Shown here: positions 17,413 through 26,665 of the stretch, piece after piece
Layout: each line of letters begins with the position of its first letter
How positions within the stretch are numbered: position 1 is the first letter of the stretch
DNA from: Burkholderiales bacterium
Lineage (GTDB): Bacteria; Pseudomonadota; Gammaproteobacteria; Burkholderiales; SG8-41
Assembly: GCA_030684405.1 (NCBI GenBank)
Contig: JAUXYA010000019.1
Coordinates: 1 to 64,000 of the forward strand
DNA: 64,000 nucleotides
Reading direction: 5' to 3'
Notes under the pieces: generated by a model
Databases searched by the model: none
What the model was told of the DNA's origin: nothing
What the model saw: the letters and a program-made list of their open reading frames with translations, nothing else
Made by a program: the position numbers and the translations under genes

Positions 17413-18045
17413 ATGCGCCGGGGCGACCACCGCGTCTGTTTTGTCGGCGACTCCTTTGTGCAAGGCACCGGCGACGCTGCCGGCGACGGCTGGGTCAGCC
17501 GCGTCACTGCGGCCGCCGTCACTGCAGGTTACGACATCACTGCCTACAAGCTCGGCGTGCGCCGCGACACCAGCGCCGACATCGCCGCGCGCTGGCAGGC
17601 GGAATGCGACGCAAGGCTGCGCGCCGAGTGCTCGCCCTACCTGCTGTTTTCCTTCGGCGCCAACGACATGACCACCGACGGCGAAGTACTGCGCGTGCCG
17701 ATGCCGGCGAGCATAGAAAATTTTCGCAACATCGTCAGCGAAGCACGCAGCCGCTGCCCGACGCTGGTCATCGGCCCGCTGCCGGTCAGCGATGCAGCGC
17801 AGGACACGCGCATCATCGCGCTGTGCGCGACCTATGCACTGCTCGCCGCGGAACTGGGCGTGCCCTACCTGCCGCTGGCGCAGCAGCTCGCAGAAGATCC
17901 CGCGTGGAAACGCGCGGTTGCCACTGGCGACGGCACGCATCCCGATGGCAACGGTTATGCGCTGATCGCGGAACGCGTGCTGCAGTGGCCGGCATGGTGG
18001 TTCAGCGCATCCCCCGTTTCTAGCGACCCCGCTTCGGCGGGATGA
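17413..18045 (+). CDS. SGNH/GDSL-family hydrolase
   Basis: Serine esterase or lipase of the SGNH fold. Conserved blocks are FVGDSF (Ser14 nucleophile), the GAND block at 82-85, and the Asp173/His176 pair in GDGTHPDG. No signal peptide, so it is probably cytoplasmic. 210 residues. It follows the NUDIX gene by 15 bp and overlaps the convergent S15-type hydrolase at the 3' end by about 26 bp. Confidence 0.88.
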   Translation: MRRGDHRVCFVGDSFVQGTGDAAGDGWVSRVTAAAVTAGYDITAYKLGVRRDTSADIAARWQAECDARLRAECSPYLLFSFGANDMTTDGEVLRVPMPASIENFRNIVSEARSRCPTLVIGPLPVSDAAQDTRIIALCATYALLAAELGVPYLPLAQQLAEDPAWKRAVATGDGTHPDGNGYALIAERVLQWPAWWFSASPVSSDPASAG

Positions 18046-19747
18046 TCGGCACCATCAGGTACGACGGCGTGCTGCCGCCGGCATGGATGGTGTTGGTCGC
18101 ACCTGCATTGTAGTCACCGTGATAATGGGTGTACGGCGCGCTGCCCTGTCCGTCACGCGGCTGGATGTCGACACGGATGCGATGGCCCTTTTTGAACACC
18201 ATGCTGGTGGGCCAGACTTCGATCCGGCATTCAACGACATCCCCCTTCTTCAACCACTGCCGCTCGTCGTGCGCGTGATAGGGCCTGTACGGCAGCGACT
18301 TCTTCGGATCGAGCTTGCGGTGTGATGCGCGCAGCCAGCCCTTGGTCACGCAGGGCACCGGCTGACCATGCTGGCCGACCTCGCAGATGTCGTGACCATC
18401 GGGACCGATGTTGCGCAGGGTCACGAAAATATCCATGTCCTCGGACGTGCTCGACACCCACAGATTGGCGACCAGCGGGCCGGTGACCTCGGTGTCCTCG
18501 GCGAGCGGCGGTGTCACGAAGGAAACGCCGGTGCGTCCGACATTGCCGTGGGTGGTGGCCAGCGAGGAACCGCCGGCGACGCCAGCGCTGGTCACACCAC
18601 TCGGGGTGTACGACAGTTTTGTCGAAACCTTCGGCGCCGACTTTGCGAGCAACCCCTCCACCTCATCTGGCCCGCCCGGCGTTTTGCGTTCGGGTTTCAG
18701 GTAAAGTCTGGTCCACTTCGTGCGCTTCAGCGGCCATTCGTTCTCGAAGCGGAAGGCATAAGGTTTCTTGCCGCCTCCGGTGCGGATCTCGAGCTTGACC
18801 GGCGGCTCGTCCATGATCCCGGTGTCGATACCCTTCAGCCAGTAATCGAACCAGCGCAGCTGGTCCATGCGCCCTTCCTCGGCATGGAAGGGATGAAAAT
18901 GCGTGCCGGTATGGATGCGCAGCTTCTTGTTGCGGGAAGCCGCGTTCATAAAGCCTTCGGTGTTGCCGCGCAGATGCATCGAGAAACCGCCCCAGTTGCC
19001 GACGCTGTACAGCGGCACCTTGATCTTGTCCCACTGCGCGCTGTTCATGCGCCAGTACTCCGAATCGAGGTCGTTGCGCATGAACTGCCACATCATGTCG
19101 TTGTGGAAGGCGTCGGGGTTGTAGCTGCGCGGCTTGCCGAGCAGTTGATGCGCAGTGTGGGTCAGCCACCAGTTGCCGATGAAGCCCAGCGCAAAAATGC
19201 CGCCGTGATAAGCCTGGTCGCGGTACTGGTCGGCACGCCCCTCCCAGGGCATGATCGCCTTCAGCGAGGGCGGCTGCAGATTGGCCGCACGCCACTGCGA
19301 CGACGCATGGTATGAAATGCCCAGCATCCCGACATTCCCCGAACACCAGTCGCGTTTGGCAATCCATTCAATGGCGTCATAGGTATCGAGCCCTTCCTGG
19401 AAGGAACTCGGATCCGACTTGCCCGGCGACTTCCCCGAACCGCGCATGTCGATCCGCACGGCGGCATAACCCCGCGGACACCACCACTCGGGATTGACGG
19501 TCTCCCAGTTCATGTAGGGATTCGCCTTCTCCTCCAGGTCCGCCGGCGGTATCCACAACTTGTCTTTCTGGTACGGTCCTGCATTGAGGATCACCGGCAC
19601 CTTTTCGCGGAAATTCGGGCGGAACACGTCGGCATAGATCACGCTGCCGTCGCGCAGCGGAATCTGCACGTCCTTCTCGACGATCAGCTTGCACTTGCGC
19701 GGTTGCGATATGCGCTTGAGCCCGCGCCGGCTGCGTACTGCTGCCAT
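18020..19747 (-). CDS. CocE/NonD (peptidase S15) family hydrolase
   Basis: Alpha/beta hydrolase of the X-Pro dipeptidyl-peptidase/cocaine esterase group, acting on esters or amides. It shows VQIPLRDGSVIYADVFRP, the oxyanion-side RIDMRGSGKSPG, the nucleophile elbow GISYHA (Ser145), and the jelly-roll C-terminal domain characteristic of S15 (about 350-560). The elbow ends in Ala where Gly is usual. No signal peptide. GGGGGAG precedes the ATG. 575 residues is normal. Confidence 0.9.
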   Translation of the reverse strand: MAAVRSRRGLKRISQPRKCKLIVEKDVQIPLRDGSVIYADVFRPNFREKVPVILNAGPYQKDKLWIPPADLEEKANPYMNWETVNPEWWCPRGYAAVRIDMRGSGKSPGKSDPSSFQEGLDTYDAIEWIAKRDWCSGNVGMLGISYHASSQWRAANLQPPSLKAIMPWEGRADQYRDQAYHGGIFALGFIGNWWLTHTAHQLLGKPRSYNPDAFHNDMMWQFMRNDLDSEYWRMNSAQWDKIKVPLYSVGNWGGFSMHLRGNTEGFMNAASRNKKLRIHTGTHFHPFHAEEGRMDQLRWFDYWLKGIDTGIMDEPPVKLEIRTGGGKKPYAFRFENEWPLKRTKWTRLYLKPERKTPGGPDEVEGLLAKSAPKVSTKLSYTPSGVTSAGVAGGSSLATTHGNVGRTGVSFVTPPLAEDTEVTGPLVANLWVSSTSEDMDIFVTLRNIGPDGHDICEVGQHGQPVPCVTKGWLRASHRKLDPKKSLPYRPYHAHDERQWLKKGDVVECRIEVWPTSMVFKKGHRIRVDIQPRDGQGSAPYTHYHGDYNAGATNTIHAGGSTPSYLMVPIIPPKRGR

Positions 19748-19976
19748 GACTCCCCCTCGTTTGAATGATAATCCGGGTCCGGCACTGGGCGGCCGGCACG
19801 ATTTCCCGCAGTGTAGCCCGTGACTTAGGTGCCCAGCAAAACGCGTCCAGCATGTGATGCCTCACGGGCGCGGATGCATTATTTGCGCTGCATCAAGACG
19901 GCAGCCGCAGCCCGGTGCTATGGTGCAATCAAGGCTGGCCAATGTGTGCCGGCACCATCCTCAAGTGGAGAATTTC

Positions 19977-20468
19977 ATGATCAAGGCAGTAAGCGGCGAC
20001 ATCCTGTTGACGCGGGCGCAGGTGATCGCCCACGGCGTGGCACCCAATGACCCCTTCCACAGCGGGCTCGCGCTGCAATTGCGTGAGCGCTGGCCGGCGA
20101 TGTACAAGGATTTTCGCCATTTCTGCCAGTCCCAGCATCCCAAACCCGGAACCCTGTGGACCTGGATGGGCGCCGACGGCAAGAAAATCGTCAACCTGTT
20201 CACCCACGACGCGATCGAGGGCCATCATGGCGGTACGCCGGGACCGGCTTCGCTGCAGCATGTCGGTCATGCGTTGCGCGAACTGGTGAAACTCGCGGAG
20301 ACCGAGAAGTTCTCCAGCCTCGCACTGCCGCGACTCGCCACCGGCATTGGCCGCCTCGATTGGGACGCAGTGAAACCCTTGCTCGATCAGCACCTCGGCG
20401 CGCTGAAAATTCCGGTGCTGGTCTACGCGACCTACCACGCGGGGCAGCAGGCCGAAGAAGGTATCTGA
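19977..20468 (+). CDS. Macro-domain protein
   Basis: Macro domains bind or hydrolyse ADP-ribose derivatives. The 163-residue protein begins MIKAVSGDILLTRAQVIAHG and carries APNDPFHSGLA, HHGGTPGPA and LPRLATGIGRLDW, corresponding to the ligand-binding loops. Start 19977 is chosen for the GTGGAG 7 nt upstream. Distinct from canonical O-acetyl-ADP-ribose hydrolases in the first loop; nearest to the ALC1/Poa1-like group by my reading. Confidence 0.82.
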   Translation: MIKAVSGDILLTRAQVIAHGVAPNDPFHSGLALQLRERWPAMYKDFRHFCQSQHPKPGTLWTWMGADGKKIVNLFTHDAIEGHHGGTPGPASLQHVGHALRELVKLAETEKFSSLALPRLATGIGRLDWDAVKPLLDQHLGALKIPVLVYATYHAGQQAEEGI

Positions 20469-20542
20469 GGATCTCCGAGCGCAGCCGTGGCCTCTGGTAA
20501 ACTCGCCGCTCCAACAAGAGCGGCGACCACCCGGAGGACACC

Positions 20543-21181
20543 ATGATTTACGAAGTGCGCACGTACGACCTGAAGCCCCATTCCGTAGGCGAAGTCGAAA
20601 AACGTTTCGGCGAAGCCTACGAACACCGCAAGAAACTGTCGCCGCTCGCCGCGTTCTGGCACACCGAGATCGGCCCCCTGAACCAGATCATCCATGTCTG
20701 GCCGTACAAGGACATGGCCGAACGCGAGCGCATTCGCAACGAGGCTGTCGCCACCGGCAACTGGCCGCCGAAAATCGGCGAGTTCATCCTCAACATGCGC
20801 ACCGAGATTTTCATCCCGTTTCCCTTCTCGCCTGAACTGAAGCCGGGCAAGATGGGGCCGTACTTCGAGATGCGCACCTACACCCATGCGCCTGGTGAAA
20901 TGCCGAAAATCACCAAGACCTGGGAAAAGGCACTGGTCGAACGCGTGAAGATCAGCCCGCTGGTCGCGATGTGGTACGCCGAGTGCGGTAACGTCAATCG
21001 CTTCGTGCACATCTGGTCGTACCCGACGCTGGACGCCCGCAACAAATTGCGGCAAAAGTCGATCACCACCGGCGTCTGGCCGCCTTCGGTGCTGGCAAAG
21101 AAGGAAGGCCTGCCCGAAGTGCGACTGACCGCGCAGGAAAACAAGATCGTGATGCCTGCGGCATTCTCGCCGCTGCAGTAA
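20543..21181 (+). CDS. NIPSNAP family protein (two repeats)
   Basis: 212 residues with two NIPSNAP repeats, about 1-100 (MIYEVRTYDLKPHSVGEV, IHVWPYKDMAER) and 108-205 (FEMRTYTHAPGEM, VHIWSYPTLDAR). The dimeric alpha/beta-barrel fold is related to antibiotic-biosynthesis monooxygenases; function in bacteria unclear. CGGAGGA precedes the ATG. First of three plus-strand genes with short gaps (NIPSNAP, VOC, FAD monooxygenase). Confidence 0.88.
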   Translation: MIYEVRTYDLKPHSVGEVEKRFGEAYEHRKKLSPLAAFWHTEIGPLNQIIHVWPYKDMAERERIRNEAVATGNWPPKIGEFILNMRTEIFIPFPFSPELKPGKMGPYFEMRTYTHAPGEMPKITKTWEKALVERVKISPLVAMWYAECGNVNRFVHIWSYPTLDARNKLRQKSITTGVWPPSVLAKKEGLPEVRLTAQENKIVMPAAFSPLQ

Positions 21182-21198
21182 AACACCGGGAGCGGCGC

Positions 21199-21642
21199 AT
21201 GCCCGTCGGCAGGCTCGACCATTACTCGATCCGCACGCTCGACATCGAGGCATCGCGCCGCTTCTACACCGGGGTGATGGGCTTCACGGTAGGCTTCCGG
21301 CCACCCTTCGATTTTCCCGGCATCTGGCTCTACAACGGCGCGCAGTATCCGGAGACTACCGGCGTCGTGCACATCATCGGCATCGATCCGCACAATCCGC
21401 AGGGCCTCAAGGATTACCTCGGCGACCGCGATCCCGCCTCGCTGCAGGGCACCGGCACCGTCGACCACATGGCCTTCACCGCCACCGGCCTCGGTGACAT
21501 GCGTCGCCGGCTGCAACAGGGCGACGTCGCCTTCCGCGAACGCACGGTGCCTGCGCTGAGCATCCATCAGGTGTTCTTCGAAGATCCCAGCGGCGTCACC
21601 ATCGAACTGAACTACCCCGCCGCCGAAGCCGCGGTCGCCTGA
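21199..21642 (+). CDS. VOC-superfamily (glyoxalase/dioxygenase) protein
   Basis: 147-residue metal-dependent enzyme of the vicinal-oxygen-chelate fold. Motifs are LDHYSIRT (His8), TVDHMAFTA (a second His near 90) and a C-terminal FFEDPSGVTIELNY providing the metal-ligand Glu. GGGAG precedes the ATG. The gene lies 17 bp after the NIPSNAP gene and 5 bp before a flavin monooxygenase, suggesting a shared aromatic or ring-opening pathway. Confidence 0.88.
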   Translation: MPVGRLDHYSIRTLDIEASRRFYTGVMGFTVGFRPPFDFPGIWLYNGAQYPETTGVVHIIGIDPHNPQGLKDYLGDRDPASLQGTGTVDHMAFTATGLGDMRRRLQQGDVAFRERTVPALSIHQVFFEDPSGVTIELNYPAAEAAVA

Positions 21643-21647
21643 ACGGC

Positions 21648-22865
21648 ATGGCCGCTGCTGCGCGCCCGCCACGGGCGCTGGTCATCGGCGGTTCCCTCGG
21701 CGGATTGTTTGCCGCCAACCTGCTGCTGCGCCAGGGCTGGGACGTCGAGGTCTTTGAGCAATCGGCGCAACCCCTCGCCGGCCGCGGCGCCGGCATCATC
21801 ACCCATCCCGACCTGTTCGCGGCACTGGAACTCATCGGCATTCCGCGCGATGACTCCATCGGCGTCGACATTGAGGGCCGCGTCGCTTTCGACCGCGACG
21901 GCGCCGTACTCGGCACGCTGCCGATACGCCAATGCCTGACCACCTGGGGCCGGCTGCACGAGCTGCTGCTCGCAGCCTTCCCGGCTGCGCGTTACCACCT
22001 CGGCCATGCCTGCACCGGCGTCGAACAGGATGCGGATGGCGTCAGCGCACATTTTCGCAACGGTGCTGCGACGCGCGGCGATCTGCTGATCGGCGCCGAC
22101 GGCATACGCTCGGCGGTTCGTGCGCAGCTCTCGCCGGAAACCATGCCGCGTTACGCCGGCTACATCGCCTGGCGCGGACTCGCCGACGAGAACGACCTGG
22201 CGCCACAGACCCGTCACGACCTGTTTCCGAAATTCGCCTTCAGCCTCGCGCCACGCGAACACATGCTCGGTTATCCGGTCGCCGGCTTCGGCCATTCGAC
22301 GCGCGCCGGCGAACGCGCATTCAACTTCGTCTGGTACCGCCCGGCCCATCCAGAACACGAGCTGCCAGCGCTGTACACCGACATCCACGGCCGCCGCCAC
22401 GACATGGCGATCCCGCCGCCGCTGATCCGCCCCGCGGTGATCGCGGCGATGCGTAATGCGGCAAGGGATCACCTGTCACCGCAGTTTGCGGAAGTCGTCG
22501 CCCGCACGCGACAACCCTTCTTCCAGGCCATCTTCGACCTCGAATCGACGTGCATGGATTTCGGCCGCGTCGCCTTGCTCGGCGACGCGGCCTTCGTCGC
22601 ACGACCGCATGTCGGCATGGGTGTGTCCAAGGCCGCCGGCGACGCGCTCGCGCTGGCCGTGCTGCTGCGGGACAGTGGCAACGATGTTGCGTCCGCGCTG
22701 CCCGAGTACTCAGCGCAGCGCCTGCGCTTCGGCTGTGCCGTGGTTGCGCATGCCCGCGCACTTGGCGCCTATCTCCAGGCCTGTGCTGCCGGCAAAACAG
22801 CGTCTGAAAACCTGCACACGCCCGAGGCGGTAATGCGGGACATCGCAGTGACGCGGACCTTCTGA
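21648..22865 (+). CDS. FAD-dependent aromatic-ring monooxygenase
   Basis: Group A flavin hydroxylase. It has the GGSLGGL dinucleotide loop (14-20), LIGADGIRSAVR (the DG motif, about 149-160), and LLGDAAFVARPHVGMG (the second FAD motif, about 297-312). Length 405 and these motifs resemble 2,6-dihydroxypyridine 3-monooxygenase-like enzymes. Third gene of an operon with NIPSNAP and VOC proteins; the substrate is not determinable. Confidence 0.88.
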   Translation: MAAAARPPRALVIGGSLGGLFAANLLLRQGWDVEVFEQSAQPLAGRGAGIITHPDLFAALELIGIPRDDSIGVDIEGRVAFDRDGAVLGTLPIRQCLTTWGRLHELLLAAFPAARYHLGHACTGVEQDADGVSAHFRNGAATRGDLLIGADGIRSAVRAQLSPETMPRYAGYIAWRGLADENDLAPQTRHDLFPKFAFSLAPREHMLGYPVAGFGHSTRAGERAFNFVWYRPAHPEHELPALYTDIHGRRHDMAIPPPLIRPAVIAAMRNAARDHLSPQFAEVVARTRQPFFQAIFDLESTCMDFGRVALLGDAAFVARPHVGMGVSKAAGDALALAVLLRDSGNDVASALPEYSAQRLRFGCAVVAHARALGAYLQACAAGKTASENLHTPEAVMRDIAVTRTF

Positions 22866-22928
22866 TACAGGCAACGCCGACCACATCGAGGTTAAAATGG
22901 AATCTTGCGACCCGACCCCGCGCAGCCC

Positions 22929-25565
22929 ATGCTCCAAGCCCACGGGGAAGCATTGAAACCAGCCATGGCGCAACATTTCCTGCATGACATGTTCCAGCGC
23001 ATCAGGCGCGCCATCGCCTGCCTCATGTGCAACCCACCCCCATCCCAGGACCCTTTCCACTCGCTTGTGGAGCGCAGCAGCGACGCCATCGCCCGCCTGG
23101 ACCGCGACGGGTGCTACGTATATGTAAATCCGGCTCACTGCGCACTCGCCGGACTGGAAGCTTCCCGCATCATCGGACGGAACTGCCGGGAAATCGGCGC
23201 CCCGGAACACGCCGTCGAACTGTTTCAGAAGAACGTGCAGGAAGTTGTACGGAGCGGAGACGAAAGCCGGTTCGAAATCGCGCTTCCACATAAAGGGCAC
23301 ACGCGCTGGTTCGAGGCGCGGTTCATGCCCGAGCACCTCGCCGACGGCACGGTAGGCGCCGTGCTCAGCTTAATGCGCGAAATCACTGACCGCCGGCAAC
23401 TCGAACAACAGCGCACGGAACTGGAACGCCGTCAGCGGGCGCTGCTCGACGGCATTGCCGAACGCGCTTGGCTGAAAGACCTGTCCGGACGTTACTTGGC
23501 CGTCAATCGGCAGTTTGCAAGCAAGACGGGCCATTCTCCGGATGATCTGATCGGCAAGACGGTCTGGGACATTCTTCCAGCTGACGTTGCCGCCATGATC
23601 GAAATGGAAGACCAAGAAGTCGTCGAGTGCGGTCAACCCATGGCCGTGGAACGATCGAGCGTGCTCGACCATCATGTGACCTGGCGGGAAACCATAAAGG
23701 TACCGCTGCGCAACAGCAGTGATCGAATCATCGGGCTGATCTGCAGCTCGCGTGACATGACGCCACACAAGCGGGCACAGGAAAGTCTGGAAGAAAGCGA
23801 ACGCCGGCTGCAGTTTGCACTGCGTGCGGCAAAATCCGGGGTCTGGGAATGGTGGCTTGGTGCACCGGAAATTTACTGGTCCGAAGAAGCCTATGCGGTC
23901 ATCGGACTAGACCCTGCGAAAGCGAGGCCGACATTCGAAAACTGGCTCGCACAGATTCACCCGGAGGATCGGACTCGGGTGCTTGACCGGTTCGAGCATT
24001 GCGTGCGAACCAAATCGGAATACAGGGCCGAATACCGGGTTTTCCCGGACGACGGCACGATCCGCTGGATCAGTGACGTCGGATGCCTGTATGGCAAGGG
24101 AACGGCGCACCGCGTGATCGGCATCAACACCGACATCACCGAGCGCAAGTTGCTCGAGAAAGCGCTGCAGGAGTCGAACGAGATGCTGCACGCGATCTTC
24201 GGCGCGTCTCCCTATGCCATCATCGCCTTCAGCACGTCGCTTGAAGTCATGTTCTGGAACCCTGCGGCGGAACGCCTGTTCGGCTGGAAAGCGGGGGAAG
24301 TCATTGGCAGGGTGCTGCCGGCCAGCAGCCACAGCGATCTGGAAGCGCTGGGGCGCAGCATGCTGAACCACGAAATGCTCGCCAACATGGAAGCTGTCTG
24401 GCAAAAGCGCGACGGTTCGCCGGTCGAGATCCTGCTGTCGGGGGCGGCGCTGCGCGACACTTTCGGGAAAATGGCCGGTACCGTCGCAATCTGCGTCGAT
24501 GTCACCGAGCGCAATCGCGAGCAGCGCGCACTGATAGCATCGGAGGAGCAGTTCCGCCTGCTCGCAGAGGATGCACAAGCGGTTTTCTGGATCGGCGATC
24601 GCATGTTTTCACGCATCGACTACATCAGTCCGGGGTTTGATGAAATGTGGGGAATGCCGAGAAAGGATGTCTTCCGGGATCCGAAAGCCTGGATACGCCA
24701 TATCCATGTCGACGATCTTCCAGTCGTCGAATCGTTTCTCAGGTCACAGGCCGAAGGACTACCTGCCGCCGCCGAGATCCGCATCTCCTTGCCAAACGGC
24801 GCGGAACGCTGGGGCCGCATGCGATCATTCCCGCACAATTCGTTCCGCTTGGGCGATTGCGTTACCGGCATCATCAGTGACATTACAGACGTCAAGATAC
24901 AGGCAGAAAACCGGCTGGCACAGGTGGAACAGCAGCGTGATGCCCTGATCCGGGAGGTACATCACCGCATCAAGAACCATTTGCAGGGCGTCGCGGGACT
25001 GCTGCGCATGCATGTATCCGAAACCCGTGTCGACAAGGACATCCTTGAGCGCGCGATAAGCCAGATCCAGTCGGTCGCTATCATCCACGGCCTGCAGGGC
25101 CTGAAAGCGGGGAGAGAAATCATACTCTGTGAAATGGTGCCGGCAATAGTGCAGATGATGCGGGGCCTGGGCGACATCAGGACAGAGCTGTCTACCGACG
25201 CACAGGTTGACAAACCAGTGCGAGTCGCCGAAGCAGAAACGGTGCCGATCGCACTTATCATTACCGAAATGATCAGCAACGCCATCAAGCACAATGATCC
25301 GTCGGACGCGCCGGTCAGAATCGCAGTAACAACAACACTGGACTCCGCCAAGGTGCAGGTGATCAACAGCGGAAAACTGGCTTGCGTTCCTGACAGCAGC
25401 GGCGCCGGGAGTGCCGGACTCGATCTGGTTAGAGCCCTGATGCCGCCGCACGGCGCCACTTTTGCGCTGGACAACACTGAGCAAGGCGTTGAGGCACGGC
25501 TTCTGCTGCACTATCCGGCAGTCACTTCCATCAAGGGCCCTGAATCTTCAGAAACCATAAATTGA
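22929..25565 (+). CDS. Multi-PAS sensor histidine kinase (HisKA_2 type)
   Basis: Soluble-looking sensor with five PAS domains in a row (about residues 40-140, 155-265, 285-405, 415-530 and 540-660). A HisKA_2 dimerisation/phosphoacceptor domain follows (REVHHRIKNHLQGVAG, about 680), then an HATPase domain with ITEMISNAIKHND and GSAGLDLV. No transmembrane segment was seen. The start is uncertain: ATG 22929 is used, but ATG 22965, ATG 22989 and TTG 22905 are possible. The downstream ANTAR regulator is its likely partner, as in EutW-EutV type systems. Confidence 0.88.
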   Translation: MLQAHGEALKPAMAQHFLHDMFQRIRRAIACLMCNPPPSQDPFHSLVERSSDAIARLDRDGCYVYVNPAHCALAGLEASRIIGRNCREIGAPEHAVELFQKNVQEVVRSGDESRFEIALPHKGHTRWFEARFMPEHLADGTVGAVLSLMREITDRRQLEQQRTELERRQRALLDGIAERAWLKDLSGRYLAVNRQFASKTGHSPDDLIGKTVWDILPADVAAMIEMEDQEVVECGQPMAVERSSVLDHHVTWRETIKVPLRNSSDRIIGLICSSRDMTPHKRAQESLEESERRLQFALRAAKSGVWEWWLGAPEIYWSEEAYAVIGLDPAKARPTFENWLAQIHPEDRTRVLDRFEHCVRTKSEYRAEYRVFPDDGTIRWISDVGCLYGKGTAHRVIGINTDITERKLLEKALQESNEMLHAIFGASPYAIIAFSTSLEVMFWNPAAERLFGWKAGEVIGRVLPASSHSDLEALGRSMLNHEMLANMEAVWQKRDGSPVEILLSGAALRDTFGKMAGTVAICVDVTERNREQRALIASEEQFRLLAEDAQAVFWIGDRMFSRIDYISPGFDEMWGMPRKDVFRDPKAWIRHIHVDDLPVVESFLRSQAEGLPAAAEIRISLPNGAERWGRMRSFPHNSFRLGDCVTGIISDITDVKIQAENRLAQVEQQRDALIREVHHRIKNHLQGVAGLLRMHVSETRVDKDILERAISQIQSVAIIHGLQGLKAGREIILCEMVPAIVQMMRGLGDIRTELSTDAQVDKPVRVAEAETVPIALIITEMISNAIKHNDPSDAPVRIAVTTTLDSAKVQVINSGKLACVPDSSGAGSAGLDLVRALMPPHGATFALDNTEQGVEARLLLHYPAVTSIKGPESSETIN

Positions 25566-25728
25566 CCCCCCCAACCGACCAGATTCGCGTGCTGCAAAGC
25601 AATACTATTGTCTTGAACAATCCGGCCGATACTTGTTGGCGCTATGGCCAACTTCAGCTAATCTCCTTGGTCATCGATAGGGTTATTAATCTGATATCGC
25701 AAATCGCTCAAAGACTGAACCGCCGATA

Positions 25729-26367
25729 ATGCCAAATTCAACCCTCTCACCCGGTAAACGCGTCCTGCTGGTCGACGATGACCGACTGATCGTGACCACC
25801 CTGGCCCGCGGCCTGCGCAACCATGGCTATGCGGTCAAAGAAGCCACCAGCGGGGGGGATGCCATCGCACTGGCACAGCAGGATGCCCCGGAAATCGCAT
25901 TGCTCGACGTGCGCATGGCGGGGCTGTCAGGCCTCGATGTAGCGCGGGTATTCCGTGACCAGTTGAACATCCCCTTCCTGTTCCTTTCCGCCTATGGCGA
26001 TGCCGACATCGTCAGGCAAGCTGCGGAATGCGGCGCATTGGGCTATCTGGTCAAGCCGCTGGACGTGGCGCAGATCATCCCGGCACTGGAGAGTGCGCTG
26101 GCCCGGGGCCGGGACATCCGGGCCTTGCGGGAAACGGAAAGCCAGCTCAACGCAGCGCTGGCCACCAGCCGCGAAACCAGCACAGCGGTAGGCATACTGA
26201 TGGCGCGCGATCATATCGACCGGGAAAGCGCGTTCAACCAGTTGCGCAGCCACGCACGTGCACAACGCCGCAAGATCCACGAACTTTCGGCCGAAATGAT
26301 TGCCGCGCTGGAAACCATGAACGCAATATCCGGCGAAGAAAAAAAAGGCCGTTCCGGGAGTTGCTAA
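25729..26367 (+). CDS. ANTAR-domain response regulator
   Basis: Receiver domain (about 10-125) with phosphoacceptor Asp60 in LLDVRMAG and the acidic pair Asp16/Asp17 (LVDDD). An ANTAR RNA-binding domain follows at about 140-195 (AVGILMARDHIDRESAF...AQRRK). ANTAR regulators (AmiR, NasR, EutV) act by antitermination on paired stem-loops in leader RNA. The upstream HisKA_2 kinase is the likely phosphodonor. No clear two-hairpin target was recognised in the flanking gaps. Confidence 0.9.
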   Translation: MPNSTLSPGKRVLLVDDDRLIVTTLARGLRNHGYAVKEATSGGDAIALAQQDAPEIALLDVRMAGLSGLDVARVFRDQLNIPFLFLSAYGDADIVRQAAECGALGYLVKPLDVAQIIPALESALARGRDIRALRETESQLNAALATSRETSTAVGILMARDHIDRESAFNQLRSHARAQRRKIHELSAEMIAALETMNAISGEEKKGRSGSC

Positions 26368-26665
26368 CCCCCCCCAGGACCCGCTTGTTTGCCCGATCGA
26401 ATTTGTTTACCCTGAACATTTGAACGGTTGGCTGGCACAACTGGCGTTTCGTGTCTGCTCGCCGCGTTCTACACCTGCCCGGCCCCCCCAGCCCCCCGTG
26501 CGCCGGCCGCAAAACAGGTGATGCGCGGGATTTGCATATCCTACGCAGCATCGATCAGGCCGCGAACCCGCCTCTGAAACGCCGAAGCTTGCGCGATTTT
26601 CACGCAAGCCCGGCGTCCCGCAGAACTGAATCAAAGCTGCCGCGATCTGTGCCTGCGACAGCATC

